Assembly (NCBI GenBank): GCA_022605955.1
Contig: JAKCOZ010000654.1
Coordinates: 1-64,000 of the forward strand
Direction of reading: 5' to 3'
Origin: Rallus limicola
Lineage: Eukaryota > Chordata > Aves > Gruiformes > Rallidae
Length of the DNA: 64,000 bases
The position numbers and the translations under genes are program-made. Shown piece after piece: positions 12,083 to 24,160 of the stretch (its first letter is position 1; each line of letters starts with the position of its first letter). Under the pieces are notes generated by a model. That model had not been told where the DNA came from and did no database searches. It worked only from the letters and a program-made list of their open reading frames with translations.

Positions 12083-15052
12083 ATGCCTTTCATGCCTAGC
12101 TTCTTTACTTTGGGAGTTATTGCTGGACGTTTAGCATGTTTTGAACTGCAGTCTTCTAGGGCCGAGAAAAGCACCGTAGGAGGTTCCAGGCATGTTCCCT
12201 CTTTCCAGGCAAAGGAAAAGGCTGAGAGCCAAAGTGACAGGGTCTGCTTGTGTGTCCTGTTAGGAGGTTTCAGACAAGCTATGCCTTTCAGTCCTAGCTT
12301 CTTTACTTTGGGAGTTATTGCTGGACGTTTAGCATGTTTTGAACTGCAGTCTGCTAGGGCCGAGAAAAGCACCGTAGGAGGTTCCAGGCATGTTCCCTCT
12401 TTCCAGGCAAAGGAAAAGGCTGAGAGCCAAAGTGACAGGGTCTGCTTGTGTGTCCTGTTAGGAGGTTTCAGACAAGCTATGCCTTTCAGTCCTAGCTTCT
12501 TTACTTTGGGAGTTATTGCTGGACGTTTAGCATGTTTTGAACTGCAGTCTGCTAGGGCCGAGAAAAGCACCGTAGGAGGTTCCAGGCATGTTCCCTCTTT
12601 CCAGGCAAAGGAAAAGGCTGAGAGCCAAAGTGACAGGGTCTGCTTGTGTGTCCTGTTAGGAGGTTTCAGACAAGCTATGCCTTTCAGTCCTAGCTTCTTT
12701 ACTTTGGGAGTTATTGCTGGACGTTTAGCATGTTTTGAACTGCAGTCTTCTAGGGCCGAGAAAAGCACCGTAGGAGGTTCCAGGCATGTTCCCTCTTTCC
12801 AGGCAAAGGAAAAGGCTGAGAGCCAAAGTGACAGGGTCTGCTTGTGTGTCCTGTTAGGAGGTTTCAGACAAGCTATGCCTTTCATGCCTAGCTTCTTTAC
12901 TTTGGGAGTTATTGCTGGACGTTTAGCATGTTTTGAACTGCAGTCTGCTAGGGCCGAGAAAAGCACCGTAGGAGGTTCCAGGCATGTTCCCTCTTTCCAG
13001 GCAAAGGAAAAGGCTGAGAGCCAAAGTGACAGGGTCTGCTTGTGTGTCCTGTTAGGAGGTTTCAGACAAGCTATGCCTTTCAGTCCTAGCTTCTTTACTT
13101 TGGGAGTTATTGCTGGACGTTTAGCATGTTTTGAACTGCAGTCTGCTAGGGCCGAGAAAAGCACCGTAGGAGGTTCCAGGCATGTTCCCTCTTTCCAGGC
13201 AAAGGAAAAGGCTGAGAGCCAAAGTGACAGGGTCTGCTTGTGTGTCCTGTTAGGAGGTTTCAGACAAGCTATGCCTTTCATGCCTAGCTTCTTTACTTTG
13301 GGAGTTATTGCTGGACGTTTAGCATGTTTTGAACTGCAGTCTGCTAGGGCCGAGAAAAGCACCGTAGGAGGTTCCAGGCATGTTCCCTCTTTCCAGGCAA
13401 AGGAAAAGGCTGAGAGCCAAAGTGACAGGGTCTGCTTGTGTGTCCTGTTAGGAGGTTTCAGACAAGCTATGCCTTTCAGTCCTAGCTTCTTTACTTTGGG
13501 AGTTATTGCTGGACGTTTAGCATGTTTTGAACTGCAGTCTGCTAGGGCCGAGAAAAGCACCGTAGGAGGTTCCAGGCATGTTCCCTCTTTCCAGGCAAAG
13601 GAAAAGGCTGAGAGCCAAAGTGACAGGGTCTGCTTGTGTGTCCTGTTAGGAGGTTTCAGACAAGCTATGCCTTTCATGCCTAGCTTCTTTACTTTGGGAG
13701 TTATTGCTGGACGTTTAGCATGTTTTGAACTGCAGTCTGCTAGGGCCGAGAAAAGCACCGTAGGAGGTTCCAGGCATGTTCCCTCTTTCCAGGCAAAGGA
13801 AAAGGCTGAGAGCCAAAGTGACAGGGTCTGCTTGTGTGTCCTGTTAGGAGGTTTCAGACAAGCTATGCCTTTCAGTCCTAGCTTCTTTACTTTGGGAGTT
13901 ATTGCTGGACGTTTAGCATGTTTTGAACTGCAGTCTGCTAGGGCCGAGAAAAGCACCGTAGGAGGTTCCAGGCATGTTCCCTCTTTCCAGGCAAAGGAAA
14001 AGGCTGAGAGCCAAAGTGACAGGGTCTGCTTGTGTGTCCTGTTAGGAGGTTTCAGACAAGCTATGCCTTTCAGTCCTAGCTTCTTTACTTCGGGAGTTAT
14101 TGCTGGACGTTTAGCATGTTTTGAACTGCAGTCTGCTAGGGCCGAGAAAAGCACCGTAGGAGGTTCCAGGCATGTTCCCTCTTTCCAGGCAAAGGAAAAG
14201 GCTGAGAGCCAAAGTGACAGGGTCTGCTTGTGTGTCCTGTTAGGAGGTTTCAGACAAGCTATGCCTTTCAGTCCTAGCTTCTTTACTTTGGGAGTTATTG
14301 CTGGACGTTTAGCATGTTTTGAACTGCAGTCTGCTAGGGCCGAGAAAAGCACCGTAGGAGGTTCCAGGCATGTTCCCTCTTTCCAGGCAAAGGAAAAGGC
14401 TGAGAGCCAAAGTGACAGGGTCTGCTTGTGTGTCCTGTTAGGAGGTTTCAGACAAGCTATGCCTTTCATGCCTAGCTTCTTTACTTTGGGAGTTATTGCT
14501 GGACGTTTAGCATGTTTTGAACTGCAGTCTGCTAGGGCCGAGAAAAGCACCGTAGGAGGCTCCAGGCATGTTCCCTCTTTCCAGGCAAAGGAAAAGGCTG
14601 AGAGCCAAAGTGACAGGGTCTGCTTGTGTGTCCTGTTAGGAGGTTTCAGACAAGCTATGCCTTTCAGTCCTAGCTTCTTTACTTTGGGAGTTATTGCTGG
14701 ACGTTTAGCATGTTTTGAACTGCAGTCTGCTAGGGCCGAGAAAAGCACCGTAGGAGGTTCCAGGCATGTTCCCTCTTTCCAGGCAAAGGAAAAGGCTGAG
14801 AGCCAAAGTGACAGGGTCTGCTTGTGTGTCCTGTTGGGAGGTTTCAGACAAGCTATGCCTTTCAGGCCTAGCTTCTTTACTTTGGGAGTTATTGCTGGAC
14901 GTTTAGCATGTTTTGAACTGCAGTCTGCTAGGGCCGAGAAAAGCACCGTAGGAGGTTCCAGGCATGTTCCCTCTTTCCAGGCAAAGGAAAAGGCTGAGAG
15001 CCAAAGTGACAGGGTCTGCTTGTGTGTCCTGTTAGGAGGTTTCAGACAAGCT

Positions 15053-15844
15053 ATGCCTTTCAGGCCTAGCTTCTTTACTTTGGGAGTTATTGCTGGACGT
15101 TTAGCATGTTTTGAACTGCAGTCTGCTAGGGCCGAGAAAAGCACCGTAGGAGGTTCCAGGCATGTTCCCTCTTTCCAGGCAAAGGAAAAGGCTGAGAGCC
15201 AAAGTGATAGGGTCTGCTTGTGTGTCCTGTTAGGAGGTTTCAGACAAGCTATGCCTTTCAGTCCTAGCTTCTTTACTTTGGGAGTTATTGCTGGACGTTT
15301 AGCATGTTTTGAACTGCAGTCTGCTAGGGCCGAGAAAAGCACAGTAGGAGGTTCCAGGCATGTTCCCTCTTTCCAGGCAAAGGAAAAGGCTGAGAGCCAA
15401 AGTGACAGGGTCTGCTTGTGTGTCCTGTTAGGAGGTTTCAGACAAGCTATGCCTTTCAGTCCTAGCTTCTTTACTTTGGGAGTTATTGCTGGACGTTTAG
15501 CATGTTTTGAACTGCAGTCTGCTAGGGCCGAGAAAAGCACCGTAGGAGGTTCCAGGCATGTTCCCACTTTCCAGGCAAAGGAAAAGGCTGAGAGCCAAAG
15601 TGATAGGGTCTGCTTGTGTGTCCTGTTAGGAGGTTTCAGACAAGCTATGCCTTTCAGTCCTAGCTTCTTTACTTTGGGAGTTATTGCTGGACGTTTAGCA
15701 TGTTTTGAACTGCAGTCTGCTAGGGCCGAGAAAAGCACAGTAGGAGGTTCCAGGCATGTTCCCTCTTTCCAGGCAAAGGAAAAGGCTGAGAGCCAAAGTG
15801 ACAGGGTCTGCTTGTGTGTCCTGTTAGGAGGTTTCAGACAAGCT
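15053..15844 (+). repeat. Alternating 2-monomer repeat (2 x 396 bp)
   Basis: Monomers 77 and 79 both carry the rare GAT at codon 52 (about 15208 and 15604). Monomers 78 and 80 both carry ACA in place of ACC at codon 31 (about 15344 and 15740). This gives an exact 396-bp dimer repeated twice. Monomer 79 alone has ACT at codon 40, a private change. GAT at codon 52 is otherwise seen in monomer 1 at the left edge of the window. Confidence 0.85.
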
Positions 15845-18800
15845 ATGCCTTTCAGTCCTAGCTTCTTTACTTTGGGAGTTATTGCTGGACGTTTAGCATG
15901 TTTTGAACTGCAGTCTGCTAGGGCCGAGAAAAGCACCGTAGGAGGTTCCAGGCATGTTCCCTCTTTCCAGGCAAAGGAAAAGGCTGAGAGCCAAAGTGAC
16001 AGGGTCTGCTTGTGTGTCCTGTTAGGAGGTTTCAGACAAGCTATGCCTTTCAGTCCTAGCTTCTTTACTTTGGGAGTTATTGCTGGACGTTTAGCATGTT
16101 TTGAACTGCAGTCTGCTAGGGCCGAGAAAAGCACCGTAGGAGGTTCCAGGCATGTTCCCTCTTTCCAGGCAAAGGAAAAGGCTGAGAGCCAAAGTGACAG
16201 GGTCTGCTTGTGTGTCCTGTTAGGAGGTTTCAGACAAGCTATGCCTTTCAGTCCTAGCTTCTTTACTTTGGGAGTTATTGCTGGACGTTTAGCATGTTTT
16301 GAACTGCAGTCTGCTAGGGCCGAGAAAAGCACCGTAGGAGGTTCCAGGCATGTTCCCTCTTTCCAGGCAAAGGAAAAGGCTGAGAGCCAAAGTGACAGGG
16401 TCTGCTTGTGTGTCCTGTTAGGAGGTTTCAGACAAGCTATGCCTTTCATGCCTAGCTTCTTTACTTTGGGAGTTATTGCTGGACGTTTAGCATGTTTTGA
16501 ACTGCAGTCTGCTAGGGCCGAGAAAAGCACCGTAGGAGGTTCCAGGCATGTTCCCTCTTTCCAGGCAAAGGAAAAGGCTGAGAGCCAAAGTGACAGGGTC
16601 TGCTTGTGTGTCCTGTTAGGAGGTTTCAGACAAGCTATGCCTTTCAGTCCTAGCTTCTTTACTTTGGGAGTTATTGCTGGACGTTTAGCATGTTTTGAAC
16701 TGCAGTCTGCTAGGGCCGAGAAAAGCACCGTAGGAGGTTCCAGGCATGTTCCCTCTTTCCAGGCAAAGGAAAAGGCTGAGAGCCAAAGTGACAGGGTCTG
16801 CTTGTGTGTCCTGTTAGGAGGTTTCAGACAAGCTATGCCTTTCATGCCTAGCTTCTTTACTTTGGGAGTTATTGCTGGACGTTTAGCATGTTTTGAACTG
16901 CAGTCTGCTAGGGCCGAGAAAAGCACCGTAGGAGGTTCCAGGCATGTTCCCTCTTTCCAGGCAAAGGAAAAGGCTGAGAGCCAAAGTGACAGGGTCTGCT
17001 TGTGTGTCCTGTTAGGAGGTTTCAGACAAGCTATGCCTTTCAGTCCTAGCTTCTTTACTTTGGGAGTTATTGCTGGACGTTTAGCATGTTTTGAACTGCA
17101 GTCTGCTAGGGCCGAGAAAAGCACCGTAGGAGGCTCCAGGCATGTTCCCTCTTTCCAGGCAAAGGAAAAGGCTGAGAGCCAAAGTGACAGGGTCTGCTTG
17201 TGTGTCCTGTTAGGAGGTTTCAGACAAGCTATGCCTTTCAGTCCTAGCTTCTTTACTTTGGGAGTTATTGCTGGACGTTTAGCATGTTTTGAACTGCAGT
17301 CTGCTAGGGCCGAGAAAAGCACCGTAGGAGGTTCCAGGCATGTTCCCTCTTTCCAGGCAAAGGAAAAGGCTGAGAGCCAAAGTGACAGGGTCTGCTTGTG
17401 TGTCCTGTTAGGAGGTTTCAGACAAGCTATGCCTTTCAGTCCTAGCTTCTTTATTTTGGGAGTTATTGCTGGACGTTTAGCATGTTTTGAACTGCAGTCT
17501 GCTAGGGCCGAGAAAAGCAACGTAGGAGGTTCCAGGCATGTTCCCTCTTTCCAGGCAAAGGAAAAGGCTGAAAGCCAAAGTGACAGGGTCTGCTTGTGTG
17601 TCCTGTTAGGAGGTTTCAGACAAGCTATGCCTTTCAGTCCTAGCTTCTTTACTTTGGGAGTTATTGCTGGACGTTTAGCATGTTTTGAACTGCAGTCTGC
17701 TAGGGCCGAGAAAAGCACCGTAGGAGGTTCCAGGCATGTTCCCTCTTTCCAGGCAAAGGAAAAGGCTGAGAGCCAAAGTGACAGGGTCTGCTTGTGTGTC
17801 CCGTTAGGAGGTTTCAGACAAGCTATGCCTTTCATGCCTAGCTTCTTTACTTTGGGAGTTATTGCTGGACGTTTAGCATGTTTTGAACTGCAGTCTGCTA
17901 GGGCCGAGAAAAGCACCGTAGGAGGTTCCAGGCATGTTCCCTCTTTCCAGGCAAAGGAAAAGGCTGAGAGCCAAAGTGTCAGGGTCTGCTTGTGTGTCCT
18001 GTTAGGAGGTTTCAGACAAGCTATGCCTTTCATGCCTAGCTTCTTTACTTTGGGAGTTATTGCTGGACGTTTAGCATGTTTTGAACTGCAGTCTGCTAGG
18101 GCCGAGAAAAGTACCGTAGGAGGTTCCAGGCATGTTCCCTCTTTCCAGGCAAAGGAAAAGGCTGAGAGCCAAAGTGACAGGGTCTGCTTGTGTGTCCTGT
18201 TAGGAGGTTTCAGACAAGCTATGCCTTTCATGCCTAGCTTCTTTACTTTGGGAGTTATTGCTGGACGTTTAGCATGTTTTGAACTGCAGTCTGCTAGGGC
18301 CGAGAAAAGCACCGTAGGAGGTTCCAGGCATGTTCCCTCTTTCCAGGCAAAGGAAAAGGCTGAGAGCCAAAGTGACAGGGTCTGCTTGTGTGTCCTGTTA
18401 GGAGGTTTCAGACAAGCTATGCCTTTCAGTCCTAGCTTCTTTACTTTGGGAGTTATTGCTGGACGTTTAGCATGTTTTGAACTGCAGTCTGCTAGGGCCG
18501 AGAAAAGCACCGTAGGAGGTTCCAGGCATGTTCCCTCTTTCCAGGCAAAGGAAAAGGCTGAGAGCCAAAGTGACAGGGTCTGCTTGTGTGTCCTGTTAGG
18601 AGGTTTCAGACAAGCTATGCCTTTCATGCCTAGCTTCTTTACTTTGGGAGTTATTGCTGGACGTTTAGCATGTTTTGAACTGCAGTCTGCTAGGGCCGAG
18701 AAAAGCACCGTAGGAGGTTCCAGGCATGTTCCCTCTTTCCAGGCAAAGGAAAAGGCTGAGAGCCAAAGTGACAGGGTCTGCTTGTGTGTCCTGTTAGGAG

Positions 18801-19210
18801 GTTTCAGACAAGCTATGCCTTTCAGTCCTAGCTTCTTTACTTTGGGAGTTATTGCTGGACGTTTAGCATGTTTTGAACTGCAGTCTGCTAGGGCCGAGAA
18901 AAGCACCGTAGGAGGTTCCAGGCATGTTCCCTCTTTCCAGGCAAAGGAAAAGGCTGAGAGCCAAAGTGACAGGGTCTGCTTGTGTGTCCTGTTAGGAGGT
19001 TTCAGACAAGCTATGCCTTTCATGCCTAGCTTCTTTACTTTGGGAGTTATTGCTGGACGTTTAGCATGTTTTGAACTGCAGTCTGCTAGGGCCGAGAAAA
19101 GCACCGTAGGAGGTTCCAGGCATGTTCCCTCTTTCCAGGCAAAGGAAAAGGCTGAGAGCCAAAGTGACAGGGTCTGCTTGTGTGTCCTGTTAGGAGGTTT
19201 CAGACAAGCT

Positions 19211-20992
19211 ATGCCTTTCAGTCCTAGCTTCTTTACTTCGGGAGTTATTGCTGGACGTTTAGCATGTTTTGAACTGCAGTCTGCTAGGGCCGAGAAAAGC
19301 ACCGTAGGAGGTTCCAGGCATGTTCCCTCTTTCCAGGCAAAGGAAAAGGCTGAGAGCCAAAGTGACAGGGTCTGCTTGTGTGTCCTGTTAGGAGGTTTCA
19401 GACAAGCTATGCCTTTCAGTCCTAGCTTCTTTACTTTGGGAGTTATTGCTGGACGTTTAGCATGTTTTGAACTGCAGTCTGCTAGGGCCGAGAAAAGCAC
19501 CGTAGGAGGTTCCAGGCATGTTCCCTCTTTCCAGGCAAAGGAAAAGGCTGAGAGCCAAAGTGACAGGGTCTGCTTGTGTGTCCTGTTAGGAGGTTTCAGA
19601 CAAGCTATGCCTTTCAGTCCTAGCTTCTTTACTTCGGGAGTTATTGCTGGACGTTTAGCATGTTTTGAACTGCAGTCTGCTAGGGCCGAGAAAAGCACCG
19701 TAGGAGGTTCCAGGCATGTTCCCTCTTTCCAGGCAAAGGAAAAGGCTGAGAGCCAAAGTGACAGGGTCTGCTTGTGTGTCCTGTTAGGAGGTTTCAGACA
19801 AGCTATGCCTTTCAGTCCTAGCTTCTTTACTTTGGGAGTTATTGCTGGACGTTTAGCATGTTTTGAACTGCAGTCTGCTAGGGCCGAGAAAAGCACCGTA
19901 GGAGGTTCCAGGCATGTTCCCTCTTTCCAGGCAAAGGAAAAGGCTGAGAGCCAAAGTGACAGGGTCTGCTTGTGTGTCCTGTTGGGAGGTTTCAGACAAG
20001 CTATGCCTTTCATGCCTAGCTTCTTTACTTTGGGAGTTATTGCTGGACGTTTAGCATGTTTTGAACTGCAGTCTGCTAGGGCCGAGAAAAGCACCGTAGG
20101 AGGTTCCAGGCATGTTCCCTCTTTCCAGGCAAAGGAAAAGGCTGAGAGCCAAAGTGACAGGGTCTGCTTGTGTGTCCTGTTAGGAGGTTTCAGACAAGCT
20201 ATGCCTTTCAGTCCTAGCTTCTTTACTTTGGGAGTTATTGCTGGACGTTTAGCATGTTTTGAACTGCAGTCTGCTAGGGCCGAGAAAAGCACCGTAGGAG
20301 GTTCCAGGCATGTTCCCTCTTTCCAGGCAAAGGAAAAGGCTGAGAGCCAAAGTGACAGGGTCTGCTTGTGTGTCCTGTTAGGAGGTTTCAGACAAGCTAT
20401 GCCTTTCAGTCCTAGCTTCTTTACTTCGGGAGTTATTGCTGGACGTTTAGCATGTTTTGAACTGCAGTCTGCTAGGGCCGAGAAAAGCACCGTAGGAGGT
20501 TCCAGGCATGTTCCCTCTTTCCAGGCAAAGGAAAAGGCTGAGAGCCAAAGTGACAGGGTCTGCTTGTGTGTCCTGTTAGGAGGTTTCAGACAAGCTATGC
20601 CTTTCAGTCCTAGCTTCTTTACTTTGGGAGTTATTGCTGGACGTTTAGCATGTTTTGAACTGCAGTCTGCTAGGGCCGAGAAAAGCACCGTAGGAGGTTC
20701 CAGGCATGTTCCCTCTTTCCAGGCAAAGGAAAAGGCTGAGAGCCAAAGTGACAGGGTCTGCTTGTGTGTCCTGTTAGGAGGTTTCAGACAAGCTATGCCT
20801 TTCATGCCTAGCTTCTTTACTTCGGGAGTTATTGCTGGACGTTTAGCATGTTTTGAACTGCAGTCTGCTAGGGCCGAGAAAAGCACCGTAGGAGGTTCCA
20901 GGCATGTTCCCTCTTTCCAGGCAAAGGAAAAGGCTGAGAGCCAAAGTGACAGGGTCTGCTTGTGTGTCCTGTTAGGAGGTTTCAGACAAGCT
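19211..20992 (+). repeat. Cluster of monomers with the TCG codon-10 variant
   Basis: The T>C change at monomer position 29, which makes TTCGGGAG, occurs at 19237, 19633, 20425 and 20821. The spacings are 396, 792 and 396 bp, so it lies only on even-numbered monomers here. The first three host copies are GT-type, but the last is TG-type. The marker has therefore been combined with a different left flank by exchange or conversion. The change creates a CpG that the consensus lacks. Confidence 0.8.
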
Positions 20993-21784
20993 ATGCCTTT
21001 CAGTCCTAGCTTCTTTACTTTGGGAGTTATTGCTGGACGTTTAGCATGTTTTGAACTGCAGTCTGCTAGGGCCGAGAAAAGCACCGTAGGAGGTTCCAGG
21101 CATGTTCCCTCTTTCCAGGCAAAGGAAAAGGCTGAGAGCCAAAGTGACAGGGTCTGCTTGTGTGTCCTGTTGGGAGGTTTCAGACAAGCTATGCCTTTCA
21201 TGCCTAGCTTCTTTACTTTGGGAGTTATTGCTGGACGTTTAGCATGTTTTGAACTGCAGTCTGCTAGGGCCGAGAAAAGCACCGTAGGAGGTTCCAGGCA
21301 TGTTCCCTCTTTCCAGGCAAAGGAAAAGGCTGAGAGCCAAAGTGACAGGGTCTGCTTGTGTGTCCTGTTAGGAGGTTTCAGACAAGCTATGCCTTTCAGT
21401 CCTAGCTTCTTTACTTTGGGAGTTATTGCTGGACGTTTAGCATGTTTTGAACTGCAGTCTGCTAGGGCCGAGAAAAGCACCGTAGGAGGTTCCAGGCATG
21501 TTCCCTCTTTCCAGGCAAAGGAAAAGGCTGAGAGCCAAAGTGTCAGGGTCTGCTTGTGTGTCCTGTTAGGAGGTTTCAGACAAGCTATGCCTTTCAGGCC
21601 TAGCTTCTTTACTTTGGGAGTTATTGCTGGACGTTTAGCATGTTTTGAACTGCAGTCTGCTAGGGCCGAGAAAAGCACCGTAGGAGGCTCCAGGCATGTT
21701 CCCTCTTTCCAGGCAAAGGAAAAGGCTGAGAGCCAAAGTGACAGGGTCTGCTTGTGTGTCCTGTTAGGAGGTTTCAGACAAGCT

Positions 21785-22774
21785 ATGCCTTTCAGTCCTA
21801 GCTTCTTTACTTTGGGAGTTATTGCTGGACGTTTAGCATGTTTTGAACTGCAGTCTGCTAGGGCCGAGAAAAGCACCGTAGGAGGTTCCAGGCATGTTCC
21901 CTCTTTCCAGGCAAAGGAAAAGGCTGAGAGCCAAAGTGACAGGGTCTGCTTGTGTGTCCCGTTAGGAGGTTTCAGACAAGCTATGCCTTTCATGCCTAGC
22001 TTCTTTACTTTGGGAGTTATTGCTGGACGTTTAGCATGTTTTGAACTGCAGTCTGCTAGGGCCGAGAAAAGCACCGTAGGAGGTTCCAGGCATGTTCCCT
22101 CTTTCCAGGCAAAGGAAAAGGCTGAGAGCCAAAGTGTCAGGGTCTGCTTGTGTGTCCTGTTAGGAGGTTTCAGACAAGCTATGCCTTTCATGCCTAGCTT
22201 CTTTACTTTGGGAGTTATTGCTGGACGTTTAGCATGTTTTGAACTGCAGTCTGCTAGGGCCAAGAAAAGTACCGTAGGAGGTTCCAGGCATGTTCCCTCT
22301 TTCCAGGCAAAGGAAAAGGCTGAGAGCCAAAGTGACAGGGTCTGCTTGTGTGTCCCGTTAGGAGGTTTCAGACAAGCTATGCCTTTCATGCCTAGCTTCT
22401 TTACTTTGGGAGTTATTGCTGGACGTTTAGCATGTTTTGAACTGCAGTCTGCTAGGGCCGAGAAAAGCACCGTAGGAGGTTCCAGGCATGTTCCCTCTTT
22501 CCAGGCAAAGGAAAAGGCTGAGAGCCAAAGTGACAGGGTCTGCTTGTGTGTCCTGTTAGGAGGTTTCAGACAAGCTATGCCTTTCAGTCCTAGCTTCTTT
22601 ACTTTGGGAGTTATTGCTGGACGTTTAGCATGTTTTGAACTGCAGTCTTCTAGGGCCGAGAAAAGCACCGTAGGAGGTTCCAGGCATGTTCCCTCTTTCC
22701 AGGCAAAGGAAAAGGCTGAGAGCCAAAGTGACAGGGTCTGCTTGTGTGTCCTGTTAGGAGGTTTCAGACAAGCT
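21785..22774 (+). repeat. Second copy of a 5-monomer cassette also at 5747-6736
   Basis: Monomers 111-115 repeat the marker series of monomers 30-34 at an exact distance of 16038 bp (81 x 198). The markers are CCCGTTAGG (5920 and 21958), the GCCAAG plus AGT pair (6221 and 22259), and CAGTCTTCT at codons 23-25 (6605 and 22643). One difference is that monomer 113 here also carries CCCGTT at its end, which the left copy does not. The shared run of linked rare markers argues for a common origin, not repeated mutation. Confidence 0.85.
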
Positions 22775-23368
22775 ATGCCTTTCATGCCTAGCTTCTTTAC
22801 TTTGGGAGTTATTGCTGGACGTTTAGCATGTTTTGAACTGCAGTCTGCTAGGGCCGAGAAAAGCACCGTAGGAGGTTCCAGGCATGTTCCCTCTTTCCAG
22901 GCAAAGGAAAAGGCTGAGAGCCAAAGTGACAGGGTCTGCTTGTGTGTCCTGTTAGGAGGTTTCAGACAAGCTATGCCTTTCAGTCCTAGCTTCTTTACTT
23001 TGGGAGTTATTGCTGGACGTTTAGCATGTTTTGAACTGCAGTCTTCTAGGGCCGAGAAAAGCACCGTAGGAGGTTCCAGGCATGTTCCCTCTTTCCAGGC
23101 AAAGGAAAAGGCTGAGAGCCAAAGTGACAGGGTCTGCTTGTGTGTCCTGTTAGGAGGTTTCAGACAAGCTATGCCTTTCATGCCTAGCTTCTTTACTTTG
23201 GGAGTTATTGCTGGACGTTTAGCATGTTTTGAACTGCAGTCTGCTAGGGCCGAGAAAAGCACCGTAGGAGGTTCCAGGCATGTTCCCTCTTTCCAGGCAA
23301 AGGAAAAGGCTGAGAGCCAAAGTGACAGGGTCTGCTTGTGTGTCCTGTTAGGAGGTTTCAGACAAGCT
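22577..23368 (+). repeat. Alternating 2-monomer repeat with the TCT codon-25 variant
   Basis: Monomers 115 and 117 are GT-type and carry TCT in place of GCT at codon 25 (CAGTCTTC at 22643 and 23039, 396 bp apart). Monomers 116 and 118 are TG-type without it. This gives a dimer repeated twice, directly right of the 81-monomer cassette copy and probably built from its last unit. Confidence 0.82.
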
Positions 23369-24160
23369 ATGCCTTTCAGTCCTAGCTTCTTTACTTTGGG
23401 AGTTATTGCTGGACGTTTAGCATGTTTTGAACTGCAGTCTGCTAGGGCCGAGAAAAGCACCGTAGGAGGTTCCAGGCATGTTCCCTCTTTCCAGGCAAAG
23501 GAAAAGGCTGGGAGCCAAAGTGACAGGGTCTGCTTGTGTGTCCTGTTAGGAGGTTTCAGACAAGCTATGCCTTTCAGTCCTAGCTTCTTTACTTTGGGAG
23601 TTATTGCTGGACGTTTAGCATGTTTTGAACTGCAGTCTGCTAGGGCCGAGAAAAGCACCGTAGGAGGTTCCAGGCATGTTCCCTCTTTCCAGGCAAAGGA
23701 AAAGGCTGAGAGCCAAAGTGACAGGGTCTGCTTGTGTGTCCTGTTAGGAGGTTTCAGACAAGCTATGCCTTTCAGTCCTAGCTTCTTTACTTCGGGAGTT
23801 ATTGCTGGACGTTTAGCATGTTTTGAACTGCAGTCTGCTAGGGCCGAGAAAAGCACCGTAGGAGGTTCCAGGCATGTTCCCTCTTTCCAGGCAAAGGAAA
23901 AGGCTGAGAGCCAAAGTGACAGGGTCTGCTTGTGTGTCCTGTTAGGAGGTTTCAGACAAGCTATGCCTTTCAGTCCTAGCTTCTTTACTTTGGGAGTTAT
24001 TGCTGGACGTTTAGCATGTTTTGAACTGCAGTCTGCTAGGGCCGAGAAAAGCACCGTAGGAGGTTCCAGGCATGTTCCCTCTTTCCAGGCAAAGGAAAAG
24101 GCTGAGAGCCAAAGTGACAGGGTCTGCTTGTGTGTCCTGTTAGGAGGTTTCAGACAAGCT

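Larger units (their letters stand above)
5..24160 (+). repeat. Left mosaic part of the array, monomers 1-122
   Basis: These 122 monomers keep exact 198-bp phase. Types defined by monomer positions 11-12 are intermixed: GT (AGT codon, the majority), TG (ATG codon) and GG (AGG codon). No single long higher-order period runs through the region. Instead there are short nested duplications of 2, 3, 5 and about 15 monomers, annotated separately, and one cassette repeated 81 monomers away. The TCG variant of codon 10 appears at scattered copies near 2408, 7754, 10724, 14090, 19237, 19633, 20425, 20821 and 23791. No gene or non-satellite sequence was seen. Confidence 0.9.
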
